A stretch of 64,000 nt of DNA from Microbacteriaceae bacterium (GTDB lineage Bacteria; Actinomycetota; Actinomycetes; Actinomycetales; Microbacteriaceae). The position numbers were made by a program, and so were the translations under genes. Below the pieces are notes generated by a model. That model had not been told where the DNA came from, did not search any database, and worked only from the letters and a program-made list of their open reading frames with translations. Every line of letters begins with the position of its first letter. Position 1 is the stretch's first letter. This document shows positions 1 to 9,892 of this stretch, in pieces. The stretch lies in the NCBI GenBank assembly GCA_019639055.1, contig JAHBSP010000006.1, positions 62,001-126,000 of the forward strand. Direction: 5' to 3'.

Positions 1-1
1 T

Positions 2-592
2 ACTGAACTGGTCAGGCGTCGCCCGTATTCAGTACTGCTATTAGACGAGGTTGAAAAGGCGCATCCGGAAATATTCGATGTGCTACTACAGGTACTTGAC
101 GACGGTCGCCTCACCGATGGGCAAGGCCGCACTATTGATTTCAAAAATACGATATTAATTTTGACTTCTAATATTGGTAGCCAGTTCCTAATTGACCAGG
201 GGCTAGATTTTGAAGAAAAGCGCGAAGCCGTTATGCAGATACTTCGTTCCGCTTTTAAACCTGAGTTCCTGAACCGCTTGGACGATATTGTGATGTTTGA
301 TCCGCTCAGTGAAACTGATCTAGGTCAAATTGTAGAACTCTATATCGGCAGAATGCAGGCCCGTCTGGAAGAGCGAAGACTGAATCTTGCTGTGTCTCCG
401 GATGCGCGCATTTGGCTTGCTAAGCGAGGTTACGATCCGCTCTACGGGGCAAGGCCGTTGCGCAGACTTATGCAACAGCAAATCGATGACAAACTAGCAA
501 AAGGACTGCTTGCTGGAGAGATTCATGATGGCTCGCAGGTGTTTGTCGAGATTTCAAGTGATGGAGAAAATCTAACCGTTTCCAGTAGGTAG
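2..592 (+). CDS. clpB: ClpB disaggregase, C-terminal part (5' end outside window)
   Basis: C-terminal 196 residues of a Hsp100 ATPase that rescues aggregated proteins with DnaK in the cytosol. The open frame runs in from base 2, so the start lies upstream of the window. Visible are the second AAA+ module's Walker B (VLLLDEVEKAHPE), the stretch LLQVLDDGRLTDGQGRTIDF, sensor 1 (LTSNIGS) and sensor 2 (GARPLRR), followed by a short C-terminal small domain. The LLQVLDDGRLTDGQGR wording and the ending favour ClpB over ClpC, although ClpC cannot be fully excluded without the middle domain. The next gene starts 70 bases downstream on the same strand. Confidence 0.88.
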   Translation, partial: TELVRRRPYSVLLLDEVEKAHPEIFDVLLQVLDDGRLTDGQGRTIDFKNTILILTSNIGSQFLIDQGLDFEEKREAVMQILRSAFKPEFLNRLDDIVMFDPLSETDLGQIVELYIGRMQARLEERRLNLAVSPDARIWLAKRGYDPLYGARPLRRLMQQQIDDKLAKGLLAGEIHDGSQVFVEISSDGENLTVSSR

Positions 593-662
593 TCGATAAT
601 ATGACCAATGCGAAACCGGATATGGGCACACCACCTACACCCTTGTAATAAACTAAGGCATT

Positions 663-3500
663 ATGGCACAAAGGCAAAGAGGATGGTTTCATTTTCTAGC
701 GAGCCGTATTAAGCGAAACTTCGGAGCATATTTCTATACGCTTCTCGGGGTTCTGCTAGCTCTTATTTCTATAGTGGGCGTTTCTGGATATCTAGAACAG
801 GCCAAATCAGAAATTGCCCGTGAAGCAGTTTCCACGCTCCCCACACACCTAGCAACCGCCAGTATTACCACTTCTTGGGGAAGTGACCGCAACGCTCAGG
901 AAGCAGCAGGTCAGACAATCCTTGATGACTATTTTGCAGGCTCTGGCATTGTTTTAGAAAGAGCGGCATCCACTGATGTGCTTAGTTGGGTGGCAACGCT
1001 GGATTCAGAAAGCATTACCTCATCAGGTGTGGAGCTAATTCAAAACGCTGAGCGGGTTCTGAGTGAGAGATTTGAAAGCGCCGGAGTTAGTGAGCGAGGT
1101 CTCGGGGTCACACTCCGGTCCGCCGCATTCCTGAAACAGATTTCGGCAGATACTGCCACTTTAGGCGCTATCGGTTATGCGCCGATTGGTATTGTGCTGA
1201 TACTTATAGCAACAGTTGCAGTGTTGCTTAGCAGGTTGGTTGCGACGGCCAATGTGGCTTCAACAACAGTGCTTTCTGCGCGCGGATCGTCTCGGAAAAG
1301 ATTCTTCCTTTCTGGAATTTTTGAGTTTCTAATAATCTCACTACTTGCCGGTGGGTCAGCTTATTTGTTGCAAAAGCCAATCCATTCGGCATTGAGTTTG
1401 GATGCTGTAGATAATTTTGGCAGCACGGTTACGCTGGGAATTTCAGTAGCTGTGGTAGTTGTGGCCTTTATCGTTGGTGCTTGGACAGGGAGTGACGCGG
1501 CTAACTTTGATTTCCGCAGACAGGCTAAAAAAGTTAGTGTCGGGGCTACATTATTTACCATACTGCTTTTACTACTAAGTGCAGCAGGTGCGTGGTTCTT
1601 GCTTTCAGGAGAACCTCCGGTGCTCTCTCTACAGGGCGGAGAACTTCTTGTGAATCCTCTCCTTGCCGCCGCTCCTTCACTGCTCCTGCTAGGTGCGGTG
1701 CTGATTGCCACACTTCTACTAACTCCACTATTAATCCGAATTTTTGCTTTCCTAGTTCGTTTCGGAACTGCAAGTAGAATTGCAGGCAAACAGGCTGTGG
1801 ATAGTTCCACGAAGTGGCGCCCGGTCATTCTACTTACTGCAATATCTGTCGCTACGGGAGTTATTGCTGGGAGCTTTATGACAGTTTGGCCGGTGCAGCG
1901 TGAGCAGTCTGCGCTGGAAAATGTCGGATTTGATTTGGCGGTTGAGACATCCGGTCGTAATGCTTCCTCGCTGGATTGGTTGGATGATGTAACCGGGTTT
2001 TCCGGTCACAGTCCGGCACTTATATCAAACGGCAATGTAAATTCTGTGACCGCAAGTATTCTGGCGGCTAGCCCAGATTCACTGCCTGAAGTTATGAAAG
2101 ACGCTCAAATAGCAGAAAATCTGAAATCTTACTTTTCTGGGGAGATTGCCTACACGCCTCTTGTTGACGGAGCTAAGCAGTTGCAGTTCAACTTCGTTAG
2201 TTCCGCTGCCAGTTATATATTTCCTTTCCAAGGGGAAACCTACAAGCTAGAGCCGAACTCGCTGGCATACAATCCCTGGGTAAATTTTCTACTTGACGAT
2301 GGCACCGTAGCTACTGTTTTCATTAACAGCCAAGTTTTTGCTAATGCAGAATACGCGAGAGCGTGGAGGGAATATAATTCCAAACTTGACCCAACTAGAC
2401 TCTGGGGGGATCAAGATATTGATGTGGATTGGCCACCGGTTTGGTTACCGGCTGATAATGTCCGCTCCTCTTTTACAGTAGATATTCCAGAAAATGCGAT
2501 CGGGTTTATTGGTTTTGATTTGAAGTTAGACCTAAATCAGTCCACTCATTATGGTGAATGGACAATCAGGCTAGATTCAATCACCGGTCTGGCACAGAAA
2601 CCTAGTTACGAGATTTCAACGAGAAACTCAGCAGCCAAAGAAGAAAACTTTGATAACGCAAAGTCCACAATTGACTTTCTTTTTACTTGGGATAAATTCC
2701 TCCCAAACCCAGACCAAGATATGTTTATTAAGTTTTACGAACCGAACGCAAACATAATTGAGGCAGTAATAACTGAGGATTTGGCAAACTCACTTTCGTT
2801 ATCGGTTGGCTCTGGAATCAATATTCAAGGAACAGGCTTTTCCCGGGTCGAGGCAGAGGTTGTCGGTATAGTTCAGATGATTCCAGGCACAGGTTCCAAT
2901 TCAGCGGTGTTAGTAGATCTTGAGCAAATCAGTGTCATGGATGCGCAAATAACTGAAAACGACAGGCACTACCCCAATCGCTTGCTGCTTGTCACTGACG
3001 ATGCACTAACTGTACAAAATCAGCTAAAGGGCAAGTCTGAGGTTGTTAGCATGACTGCTTATGAGAGCTATAAAGCAACTGTAGGTAGCCCATTGCAGCT
3101 CTCGCTATGGATCGCGACTCTAGCAGCAGCGCTTTTGGCACTGTTGGGTTACTTCGTGGCAATTTCTATTGACTCCACTCGCCGCACTGGTGAAGTTCGA
3201 GTATTGAAAGCTATCGGATTCCGAGATGCGCAGCTGCGGTTCGGCAGGGCGCTCGAATGGATTGGAATTTCGATAGTTTCGATTGTCATTGGTGCCGCAG
3301 CCGGGGTTGCCGCAGCCGGGCTTATAGTTATTGCAATAGTGCAGAATCTGCTCGGAAAGACCCCGCAGTTCTTGGTTGAGTTCACTGTTGATGAATGGAT
3401 TGCGTATGCGGCTATTCCTATGGTGGTGGCAACAATCATCGCTGCCATATACGCCTTTATACGCACGCGCGCATCAATGACAATTAGGGAGGAAGACTGA
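663..3500 (+). CDS. FtsX-type ABC transporter permease (first of pair)
   Basis: A 945-residue membrane protein with FtsX/MacB-like permease architecture. One N-terminal membrane segment lies near residues 25-45. A group of hydrophobic segments follows at about 170-410, then a large extracytoplasmic domain (about 410-830) and a closing set of three membrane helices. The cytoplasmic turn RRTGEVRVLKAIGF before the last helices is the usual FtsX-domain signature. An AAGG-like site precedes the ATG. The gene overlaps the next permease by one base (TGATG) and is followed by two ABC ATPases, so the four probably form one exporter or extracytoplasmic mechanotransmission complex. The substrate cannot be deduced. 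Confidence 0.85.
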   Translation: MAQRQRGWFHFLASRIKRNFGAYFYTLLGVLLALISIVGVSGYLEQAKSEIAREAVSTLPTHLATASITTSWGSDRNAQEAAGQTILDDYFAGSGIVLERAASTDVLSWVATLDSESITSSGVELIQNAERVLSERFESAGVSERGLGVTLRSAAFLKQISADTATLGAIGYAPIGIVLILIATVAVLLSRLVATANVASTTVLSARGSSRKRFFLSGIFEFLIISLLAGGSAYLLQKPIHSALSLDAVDNFGSTVTLGISVAVVVVAFIVGAWTGSDAANFDFRRQAKKVSVGATLFTILLLLLSAAGAWFLLSGEPPVLSLQGGELLVNPLLAAAPSLLLLGAVLIATLLLTPLLIRIFAFLVRFGTASRIAGKQAVDSSTKWRPVILLTAISVATGVIAGSFMTVWPVQREQSALENVGFDLAVETSGRNASSLDWLDDVTGFSGHSPALISNGNVNSVTASILAASPDSLPEVMKDAQIAENLKSYFSGEIAYTPLVDGAKQLQFNFVSSAASYIFPFQGETYKLEPNSLAYNPWVNFLLDDGTVATVFINSQVFANAEYARAWREYNSKLDPTRLWGDQDIDVDWPPVWLPADNVRSSFTVDIPENAIGFIGFDLKLDLNQSTHYGEWTIRLDSITGLAQKPSYEISTRNSAAKEENFDNAKSTIDFLFTWDKFLPNPDQDMFIKFYEPNANIIEAVITEDLANSLSLSVGSGINIQGTGFSRVEAEVVGIVQMIPGTGSNSAVLVDLEQISVMDAQITENDRHYPNRLLLVTDDALTVQNQLKGKSEVVSMTAYESYKATVGSPLQLSLWIATLAAALLALLGYFVAISIDSTRRTGEVRVLKAIGFRDAQLRFGRALEWIGISIVSIVIGAAAGVAAAGLIVIAIVQNLLGKTPQFLVEFTVDEWIAYAAIPMVVATIIAAIYAFIRTRASMTIREED

Positions 3501-6307
3501 TGTTACCCCCTAGAGTTGTGACTTTCTTAAAACAATTCAAAGTGCTGTTCTCTCCTTCCGCACTAATAGCAGCCATGGTGGTAATTTTCACTGTTGGCGC
3601 TATTGTTTTGCCGACTCTTGCTAGCAAGCTTTTTGCTGAAGAGGTGCAGTTTCAGTTATCTAAAGTGCGTGAGATGAATCGGGCACTAAATGGTTCTATG
3701 AATACCGCTGATAACTGTATTCCATGGGCTGCTTGGGAGACGCGTGATTGTTGGGCATATTTCGACGAAGAAATTGCCAAAGTCACTGCCGGCATCGAAG
3801 ATCCATTGGGTAGTTCACTTTCTAAAGGCGACATTCATTTTCAATTTGTAAGCCTGACTCCAACATGGTCGGGGGAGGATCTTACACTTCCGGACGTTGC
3901 TGTAGCATTCTCGGTCTACCGTGATCTTGCAGACCAGATAAATCTACTTGAAGGCAGATTCCCTAATGCAATTGGTGAAGAGTTACAGCAATGGCTCATA
4001 AATAAAGCGCCACCTTATAAAGATAAGATAATTACCACTGTGCCAACAAAGTATGCGATTGAATTCGTGACTAGCGTGGCAGCGGCAGAGCAGATGCAGG
4101 ACTGGCAGGTCGGTGAAGTTCGCTATATAGAAGCACTAAGAACTACCGTAGATCAGGCTGTGCGCGACACCGGTATGAAATTCCCAATCAAGCTTGTTGG
4201 TGTTTATGAAGCAAAGGATCCAAACGCCGGGTACTGGCAGCGCTTCCCACTTTCCAGAGACGGGGCGCTCTTTGATGACGGAAACAGGCGCCCGGTGTTT
4301 ACTGGTGCTGCCTATCTAAACCCGGCAGATTTAGGAATTTGGCAGGTATTCCAGGTTGCACCGTTTGTTGATAAAGGTCAAGTGAGTTTGCTTAGTGAAC
4401 CTGTTTCTGTAAACATCTGGTACCCGGTAGATACTACTCAAATAAACCCGGAAAATGCCAACGAATTTGCAGCTCAGCTGAGACGAGAAGCAGCGACTAC
4501 ACACAACCTAGATTTCCTACCTAGGGCACTTTCAATCTCCACAGGAATTAATGAAGCCGTCGGTAGCATAAATTCCCGCGATGTTTTAATGACCACCACA
4601 TACGCACTCATCGTTATCGGCCCCATAGGTGTTGCACTTGTTGTGCTTATGCTCACCAGTCAGATTGCTCTGCAAAGATTGGCTGCAGCGAATCAGATAC
4701 AGCGAGCCCGTGGAGCCACTGCCACTTTCTTGAGATCAAGACTGTTTATGCTCGCTATTTTGGTATCACTGCCGGCAGCAATTGTTGGTGCCGCAATAGG
4801 ATTACTTATAACCGGTGGGGCTATAAACACTAATGTCGTGGTCATAGTAGTTGCAGCGGCTGTGGTTCCTGCGGTAATTATGGCATTCTCGCTACATGTA
4901 AAAGGCATGCACAGTGCACGTAATGATCTTGGCGAGGGGAAGGCATCCTTGGGGCGACGCATCCTCGAAATGCTACTCTTTGCGCTAGCAGTTATTGGTG
5001 TCGGACTGTTGCTGCTGCGGGGTGAGGCAAAAAATGTTGCTTTAGAAATTGATCCGCTCGTGCTTGCCACTCCACTTCTGGTGGCGCTCGCCGGAAGCAT
5101 ACTCGTCTTACGTTTCTACCCGGTACCGCTTGCTTTCCTTGAAGGGAGATACAGAAAGCAAAAAGGGGCAACTAACTGGCTTGGAGTGATTCGTAATCGC
5201 AGAGATGCAGCTGTGGGTACCATCCCAGTTTTTGCACTGGTGCTTGGCGCCACTGTCGCGGTCTTTGCGTCGATATTCTCAGCGGCTATTGTTGACGGAA
5301 TCAAACGCAGTGTTACTGCAGAAGTTGGTTCTGATCTTAGAATCTCCGGCCCTTGGTTTAGTGACGATGTTGCGGAAGCGATTGGAAACATCCCCGGTAT
5401 TGCTGGACAGGCAAGATTGGCAGATGCTGGCACTCTGACAGTTCGTGCAGGCTCTGGTGCGCCAATTGCCACCAAAGTATTTATTGTCGACGCTGATTTG
5501 TTTGCCCAGGTGCAAAGGGATGTCTACGGAGGCGTTTCAGAGGATATTGCGGCACAACTTAAGAACACTACGACTGAGTACCCAGCCGCGCTATTCGGTA
5601 CCACTTTCGAGGGAATGACCGACCTAGCGATAGACGGTAAGCAGGTTTCACAAATAGGTGTTTACCCGACCCTGCCTGGAGCGGATCAGCTCACAAACTG
5701 GGTGCTTTTTGATCGAAGCGGGTATGAACGGCTGTTTGGTTCATCCTTTGTGGCTCGAGTTATGCTGATTGACCTTGCTGAGGGAGTTTCAGCCGAAGAT
5801 GTGTTTCCACTGATTCAGGAAGAGGTGCGCTCTTTCGCTTCCTCAACCATGCAAGAGGCAGAAGGTCGTATTCTGGCTTCACCAATCGTGAATGCCTTCG
5901 GGACAATCCTTTGGGGAGTGATAGTGCTAACCGTCATTCTGTTGGCACTTACGGTGATGCTGATGCTGGTTATTCAGCGGCCGGAGCGTGCAAGAACCTT
6001 CGCCATGCTCACTACTCTAGGGGCTGCGGCTAAGCAGCGCCGCAGACTTTTGCTTTGGGAGATTGTGCCGGTAACGGTAGTTTCTGCAATTGCTGCAACA
6101 CTCTTCGGATATCTGCTCGCTAGGCTTCTGGTATTCCTCGTCAACTTCAACTCGTTTACTGGTGGCATTAAACCGATAGTTGCTTATGACCTCACCAGCT
6201 TATTAATTCCTGTGGGTATTGTGGTGGTCTCAGCCTTCGTGGTTTGGCTATTCTCTCCACTGCTGGCAAGAGTAAATGTTTTAGCTCAACTAAGGTTAGG
6301 AGCGTGA
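3500..6307 (+). CDS. FtsX-type ABC transporter permease (second of pair)
   Basis: A 935-residue permease, similar in size and layout to the preceding gene but clearly diverged from it. There is a membrane segment at about 17-40 and a long outside domain to about residue 360. A block of helices carries the cytoplasmic loop RARGATATFLRSRLF, a second outside domain follows, and a final FtsX-like helix group ends near LARVNVLAQLRLGA. The start codon overlaps the stop of the first permease, implying translational coupling and a heterodimeric membrane part. Two ATPase genes follow immediately. Function beyond ABC-linked transport or envelope signalling is unknown. Confidence 0.85.
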   Translation: MLPPRVVTFLKQFKVLFSPSALIAAMVVIFTVGAIVLPTLASKLFAEEVQFQLSKVREMNRALNGSMNTADNCIPWAAWETRDCWAYFDEEIAKVTAGIEDPLGSSLSKGDIHFQFVSLTPTWSGEDLTLPDVAVAFSVYRDLADQINLLEGRFPNAIGEELQQWLINKAPPYKDKIITTVPTKYAIEFVTSVAAAEQMQDWQVGEVRYIEALRTTVDQAVRDTGMKFPIKLVGVYEAKDPNAGYWQRFPLSRDGALFDDGNRRPVFTGAAYLNPADLGIWQVFQVAPFVDKGQVSLLSEPVSVNIWYPVDTTQINPENANEFAAQLRREAATTHNLDFLPRALSISTGINEAVGSINSRDVLMTTTYALIVIGPIGVALVVLMLTSQIALQRLAAANQIQRARGATATFLRSRLFMLAILVSLPAAIVGAAIGLLITGGAINTNVVVIVVAAAVVPAVIMAFSLHVKGMHSARNDLGEGKASLGRRILEMLLFALAVIGVGLLLLRGEAKNVALEIDPLVLATPLLVALAGSILVLRFYPVPLAFLEGRYRKQKGATNWLGVIRNRRDAAVGTIPVFALVLGATVAVFASIFSAAIVDGIKRSVTAEVGSDLRISGPWFSDDVAEAIGNIPGIAGQARLADAGTLTVRAGSGAPIATKVFIVDADLFAQVQRDVYGGVSEDIAAQLKNTTTEYPAALFGTTFEGMTDLAIDGKQVSQIGVYPTLPGADQLTNWVLFDRSGYERLFGSSFVARVMLIDLAEGVSAEDVFPLIQEEVRSFASSTMQEAEGRILASPIVNAFGTILWGVIVLTVILLALTVMLMLVIQRPERARTFAMLTTLGAAAKQRRRLLLWEIVPVTVVSAIAATLFGYLLARLLVFLVNFNSFTGGIKPIVAYDLTSLLIPVGIVVVSAFVVWLFSPLLARVNVLAQLRLGA

Positions 6308-6309
6308 CC

Positions 6310-7251
6310 ATGAGCAATCCAGAAACATCAACCAATCTGACCCCACCGGGAGGTGGAGGGGCAACGGCCTTGGCAGAACCGATAAGTAACTCACCGGCGA
6401 TATTCTGCTCAGACTTGGTACGAATTTTCGCCACCAAGGGAATTGAGGTGCAGGCTCTGCAGGGACTGAATTTGCGTGTAAATCACGGTGAATTGGTGGC
6501 CGTGGTTGGCGCATCCGGTTCAGGAAAATCTACTTTACTCTCAATCCTTTCCGGTCTAGATACCCCAACTGCTGGAATCGCTCGTGTATCCGGAGTTGAT
6601 TTGTTGTCGATGACAAAAAAGCAGAAAGTTGATTACCGCAGACACACGGTTGGGTTTATTTGGCAGCAAACTGCGAGAAACTTGATTCCATTCCTAACCG
6701 CTGCTGAAAACATATCAACTGCTCTGGTTGTAGCTGGTGCGAAGAAACGTAAAGAGCGGGTCGCAGAATTGGTTGAGCTTCTGGGGCTAGGAGAACTAGC
6801 TGGCAGGAAACCGGGTGAGCTTTCTGGTGGTCAGCAACAGCGAGTTGCTATTGCGGTTGCTCTGGCAAATAAACCGAGCGTGCTTCTTGCAGATGAGCCA
6901 ACTGGTGAACTTGATGAGCAGTCCAGTGCTGAAGTGTTCCAAGTATTTGAGCACGTAAACCAAGAACTGGGAGTCACTGGGCTAATTGTGACTCACGACC
7001 AAACTGTAGCGAGCCACGTTAGGCGCACAGTGCAGATTCGGGATGGTCGCACCGCTACCGAGGTGCTCCGATCCTCTCGCACAGACGAAGAAGGAAATGT
7101 GCACCACATCACAGAAGAATATGCAGTTCTCGATAAGGCAGGGCGCATGCAACTTCCGAAAGATTTTGTAGAGCAACTTGAACTCAAAGACAGAGTGAGA
7201 TTGGGACTAGAGCCTGATCACGTGAGTGTTTGGAAGGCGGAGAATCAATAA
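6310..7251 (+). CDS. ABC transporter ATPase with AbrB-like C-terminal tail
   Basis: A 313-residue ATPase of the LolD/MacB class. Motifs are Walker A GASGSGKST, signature [19 protein letters not shown], Walker B VLLADEPTGELDEQ and H-loop VTHD. I chose the ATG at 6310, two bases after the permease stop, rather than the in-frame start at 6244 inside the permease gene. The first 35 or so residues are a Pro/Gly-rich linker. The last 45 residues (from AVLDKAGRMQLPKDFVEQL) resemble an AbrB/SpoVT swapped-hairpin domain; ATPases with such tails occur in other actinobacteria. Probably powers the two upstream permeases together with the next ATPase. Confidence 0.9.
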   Translation: MSNPETSTNLTPPGGGGATALAEPISNSPAIFCSDLVRIFATKGIEVQALQGLNLRVNHGELVAVVGASGSGKSTLLSILSGLDTPTAGIARVSGVDLLSMTKKQKVDYRRHTVGFIWQQTARNLIPFLTAAENISTALVVAGAKKRKERVAELVELLGLGELAGRKPGELSGGQQQRVAIAVALANKPSVLLADEPTGELDEQSSAEVFQVFEHVNQELGVTGLIVTHDQTVASHVRRTVQIRDGRTATEVLRSSRTDEEGNVHHITEEYAVLDKAGRMQLPKDFVEQLELKDRVRLGLEPDHVSVWKAENQ

Positions 7252-7931
7252 TGCCAGTCTTACAAGCGATTGATGTTTCGCGTATTTTTAAAACCCCTGC
7301 GGGACCGGTGCAGGCGCTCGCCCCTGTGAGCCTAGAAGTAAGTCCGGGACAGTTGATGGTTGTTAAGGGCCGCTCCGGTAGTGGCAAGTCAACACTGCTT
7401 AGCCTCTTGGGCGGTATCGATAAACCGACCACTGGTCAGGTTCTTATTGACGGAGAAGACACACAGACCGCTAACGAGTCTCGTAAAATTCAAGAACGAC
7501 GTGAAAAACTGGGTTTCATTTTCCAAGGTTTCGGTTTGCTTTCGATGCTCACCGCTGCCGAGAATGTGGAACTTCCCCTTCGCTTGAATGAGCGCAATGG
7601 TAAAAAGCGAGATCGCAGAGTTGAAGAACTTCTTGAACTCGTGGGTTTGGGCGCACATGCAAGGCAGCGTCCGTACGAACTGTCGGGTGGTCAGCAGCAA
7701 CGCGTTGGGATCGCAAGAGCCCTTGCTAATAACCCCAAAATCTTAATAGCGGATGAGCCGACTGGTCAGCTAGATAGTGTTACTGGCGCCTCCATCATGA
7801 AGCTTTTCCATGACCTCACCCGTAGCCAGAATTTGGCTGCTGTAATTAGCACCCACGATCCAAGCCTAGTAGAGATGGCCGACGTGGTTGTGGAATTACA
7901 CTCTAAACCATTGGAGCAGAGTGTAGCTTAA
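7251..7931 (+). CDS. ABC transporter ATPase (LolD/MacB class)
   Basis: A 226-residue ATPase with Walker A GRSGSGKST, signature [19 protein letters not shown], Walker B ILIADEPTGQLDS and H-loop STHD. It lacks the AbrB-like tail of its upstream partner. I chose the ATG at 7251, which overlaps the previous stop by one base (TAATG). The in-frame start at 7230 would overlap the previous gene by 22 bases. It is the last gene of the permease-permease-ATPase-ATPase operon. Its stop codon shares the palindrome TTAA with the stop of the convergent gene on the other strand. Confidence 0.9.
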   Translation: MPVLQAIDVSRIFKTPAGPVQALAPVSLEVSPGQLMVVKGRSGSGKSTLLSLLGGIDKPTTGQVLIDGEDTQTANESRKIQERREKLGFIFQGFGLLSMLTAAENVELPLRLNERNGKKRDRRVEELLELVGLGAHARQRPYELSGGQQQRVGIARALANNPKILIADEPTGQLDSVTGASIMKLFHDLTRSQNLAAVISTHDPSLVEMADVVVELHSKPLEQSVA

Positions 7932-9193
7932 ACGTCTTGGATTCCCCAAGGGATACCGTAACCACCTTCTGATTCAGGAGCCGCGAGCAGGTCAAGGAAA
8001 GGCTTTGCGTCGAAAGCTTCAGGTCCAAGCACACCGCTACCACTCCAGGTACCGTTAGCTAGTAGCTCCAACCCAACAACCGGGTTAAACGCTGTTTGCC
8101 AAACCACACACTGGCTCTCATATTCGGCCATGGTTTCTTGGTTATCTGCAACTTGGTAAAGATATACACTCTTGTCTTTACCATCCTTGCCCTTACCGGT
8201 AACCCAAACACCGGCGCAGGTTTTTCCTTCCATCTGTGGACCTATTGTTGCCGGGTCAGGAAGAGCTGCAGCCACAACATCTCGGGGAGCAACTTCTACA
8301 GGCCCGTTGGCGCTTCTAACTCTGATTGGTTTCACGGAGTCTAGCTTCAATTGGTTTAGGGTTTTCAGCACTGAAATGAACTCGTTGCCGAGACCGTATT
8401 TGAAAGTAACTCGCTTACCGTTCAAGAAACGAGGAATCATCAGCACTTCCTCGTGTTCCACATTGACACACTCAACGGGGCCGATGCCTTCGGGGAAATT
8501 GAAGATTTCAGGTTCAGAGAAAGGCTCTGTGGTGTACCAGCCCTTGTCCTTCTCCCAAATTACTGGAGGGTTCAAACATTCTTCGATTGTTGTCCAGATG
8601 CTGAAAGAGGGAGCGAAGATCTCATTGCCGTCTTCATCGCGTACCACTAGGTTTGCCCCGTCGCGAACAGCAAATTCATCAACCTCACTGAAGAGGTAAT
8701 CTTGGGCGTATTTTGCCATCACGTTTGAAAGACCGGGTTCCACACCCAATCCAACTAGAGCAAGCGTGCCCTGCTTCTCCCAGTCAGCATGGCGTTCAAA
8801 CTGCTTATCTCCTAGTTTTAGACCGGGAAGTTCATAAGGATTTTCCGGATGCGGCAAGGAAAGACTCATAGCCATGTCCAGATAGTTGATACCAGCCTTC
8901 TCAGCGGCCTCGAAAAGTGGAGGCACAAATTTTGGCTCAACAGCATTCATCAGATGGGTGATTTTGTGTTCCTTGATAACCGAGACGACATCGTCTACGC
9001 TTGAGGCATCAATTTTGGTGGCACTGAATTTAGCCGCAGCTTCCGGATGCTTCTTCGCAACCCAGCCGACGGTATCCTCAGCTCGATCTAGTGAATAGTC
9101 ACTAACAATAATTGCTTCATAAAAGGAGCGTTTAGCGGCGATTTTGGCAATAGCGTTACCAACACCACCTGCTCCAACTAACAAAATTCTCAT
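7928..9193 (-). CDS. Saccharopine dehydrogenase family protein
   Basis: A 421-residue NAD(P)-dependent dehydrogenase. The N-terminal Rossmann fold shows VGAGGVGNAIAKIAA, and a catalytic/dimerisation domain of the saccharopine/carboxynorspermidine dehydrogenase family follows. Family members act on saccharopine, carboxynorspermidine or related amino dicarboxylates, and the exact substrate is not visible. The residues NPYELPG and the glycine-rich region around GLGVEPGLSN fit the carboxynorspermidine/saccharopine dehydrogenase-like subgroup. It stands alone on the minus strand; the next minus-strand gene starts upstream after a short gap. No other lysine or polyamine gene adjoins it, so the role stays open. 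Confidence 0.8.
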   Translation of the reverse strand: MRILLVGAGGVGNAIAKIAAKRSFYEAIIVSDYSLDRAEDTVGWVAKKHPEAAAKFSATKIDASSVDDVVSVIKEHKITHLMNAVEPKFVPPLFEAAEKAGINYLDMAMSLSLPHPENPYELPGLKLGDKQFERHADWEKQGTLALVGLGVEPGLSNVMAKYAQDYLFSEVDEFAVRDGANLVVRDEDGNEIFAPSFSIWTTIEECLNPPVIWEKDKGWYTTEPFSEPEIFNFPEGIGPVECVNVEHEEVLMIPRFLNGKRVTFKYGLGNEFISVLKTLNQLKLDSVKPIRVRSANGPVEVAPRDVVAAALPDPATIGPQMEGKTCAGVWVTGKGKDGKDKSVYLYQVADNQETMAEYESQCVVWQTAFNPVVGLELLANGTWSGSGVLGPEAFDAKPFLDLLAAPESEGGYGIPWGIQDV

Positions 9194-9217
9194 GAGGTTA
9201 ATCTACCCCACGGATTT

Positions 9218-9892
9218 TTACTCTCTGAACAAGAAAAGGGCAGCCATGGTCAAAACCACGCCAGTTCCGATTAGCGCAGCAGAGAACACATCGGTGAAAT
9301 AGTGAACACCCAGAATCAATCTGGATAGCCCGACGGCGAGAATTACTAGTATTCCAATGACCAGCATCAGTCGTTTTCTGATTAAGAAAATGAGGATAAT
9401 CATCACGGTTGCGGCGAAGGATGTGTGCCCGCTCGGCATTGAAAACGGGTCGGTATTTGCTGTGATTGCGCCACTACTTTTACGAGGGCGCTCCACGGTT
9501 AGTTTAATTACCCAAGTAATTGCCGTACCAAGAAGTAGGGCACTGTATGCAAAAATCGCCTTGTTTCTGAAAGCCGAACGCGCCACTTCGGTTGCGTCCT
9601 TCATCCGAAGTTTGTAGAAAATAATTAGCGCTAGCAAGATAGCCACCGAGTAGATAATTGCTCTGGTGGTGCCGAAGACGTAGTCGAGAATATCTGAGAA
9701 TGCGAAAGTTAGATTGCTGGTTACTGCGGCTGCGAACTGATCCGCTCCTGAATCGATTGCAACCGCAAGTGGGGAAGTGTAAACAAATGCAATCAGTATT
9801 CCGGCAATCTCGAGCATGCCACCGACCATAAGCAGTTTCAGCATCGGCGGTACTGGAGTGTTTCCGCTCCGGCCAAATAATATTTGACTCAT
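9218..9892 (-). CDS. PAP2-family membrane phosphatase
   Basis: A 224-residue integral membrane phosphatase of the phosphatidic acid phosphatase type 2 family. It likely acts on lipid phosphates such as undecaprenyl pyrophosphate or phosphatidate at the outer face of the membrane. The catalytic triad of motifs is present: a Lys followed by ERPRK near residue 135, PSGH near 153, and SRLILGVHYFTD near 185-197 (the SR-x5-H-x3-D motif). About six hydrophobic helices are predicted. The start codon overlaps the stop of the upstream MFS gene by four bases, so the two are translationally coupled. Substrate not resolved. Confidence 0.82.
   Translation of the reverse strand: MSQILFGRSGNTPVPPMLKLLMVGGMLEIAGILIAFVYTSPLAVAIDSGADQFAAAVTSNLTFAFSDILDYVFGTTRAIIYSVAILLALIIFYKLRMKDATEVARSAFRNKAIFAYSALLLGTAITWVIKLTVERPRKSSGAITANTDPFSMPSGHTSFAATVMIILIFLIRKRLMLVIGILVILAVGLSRLILGVHYFTDVFSAALIGTGVVLTMAALFLFRE

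Noticed and set aside
5116-5475. 119-codon minus-strand frame inside a permease gene
   Set aside because: Shadow of the plus-strand permease; composition is Ser/Ala/Thr-rich as in many antisense frames.
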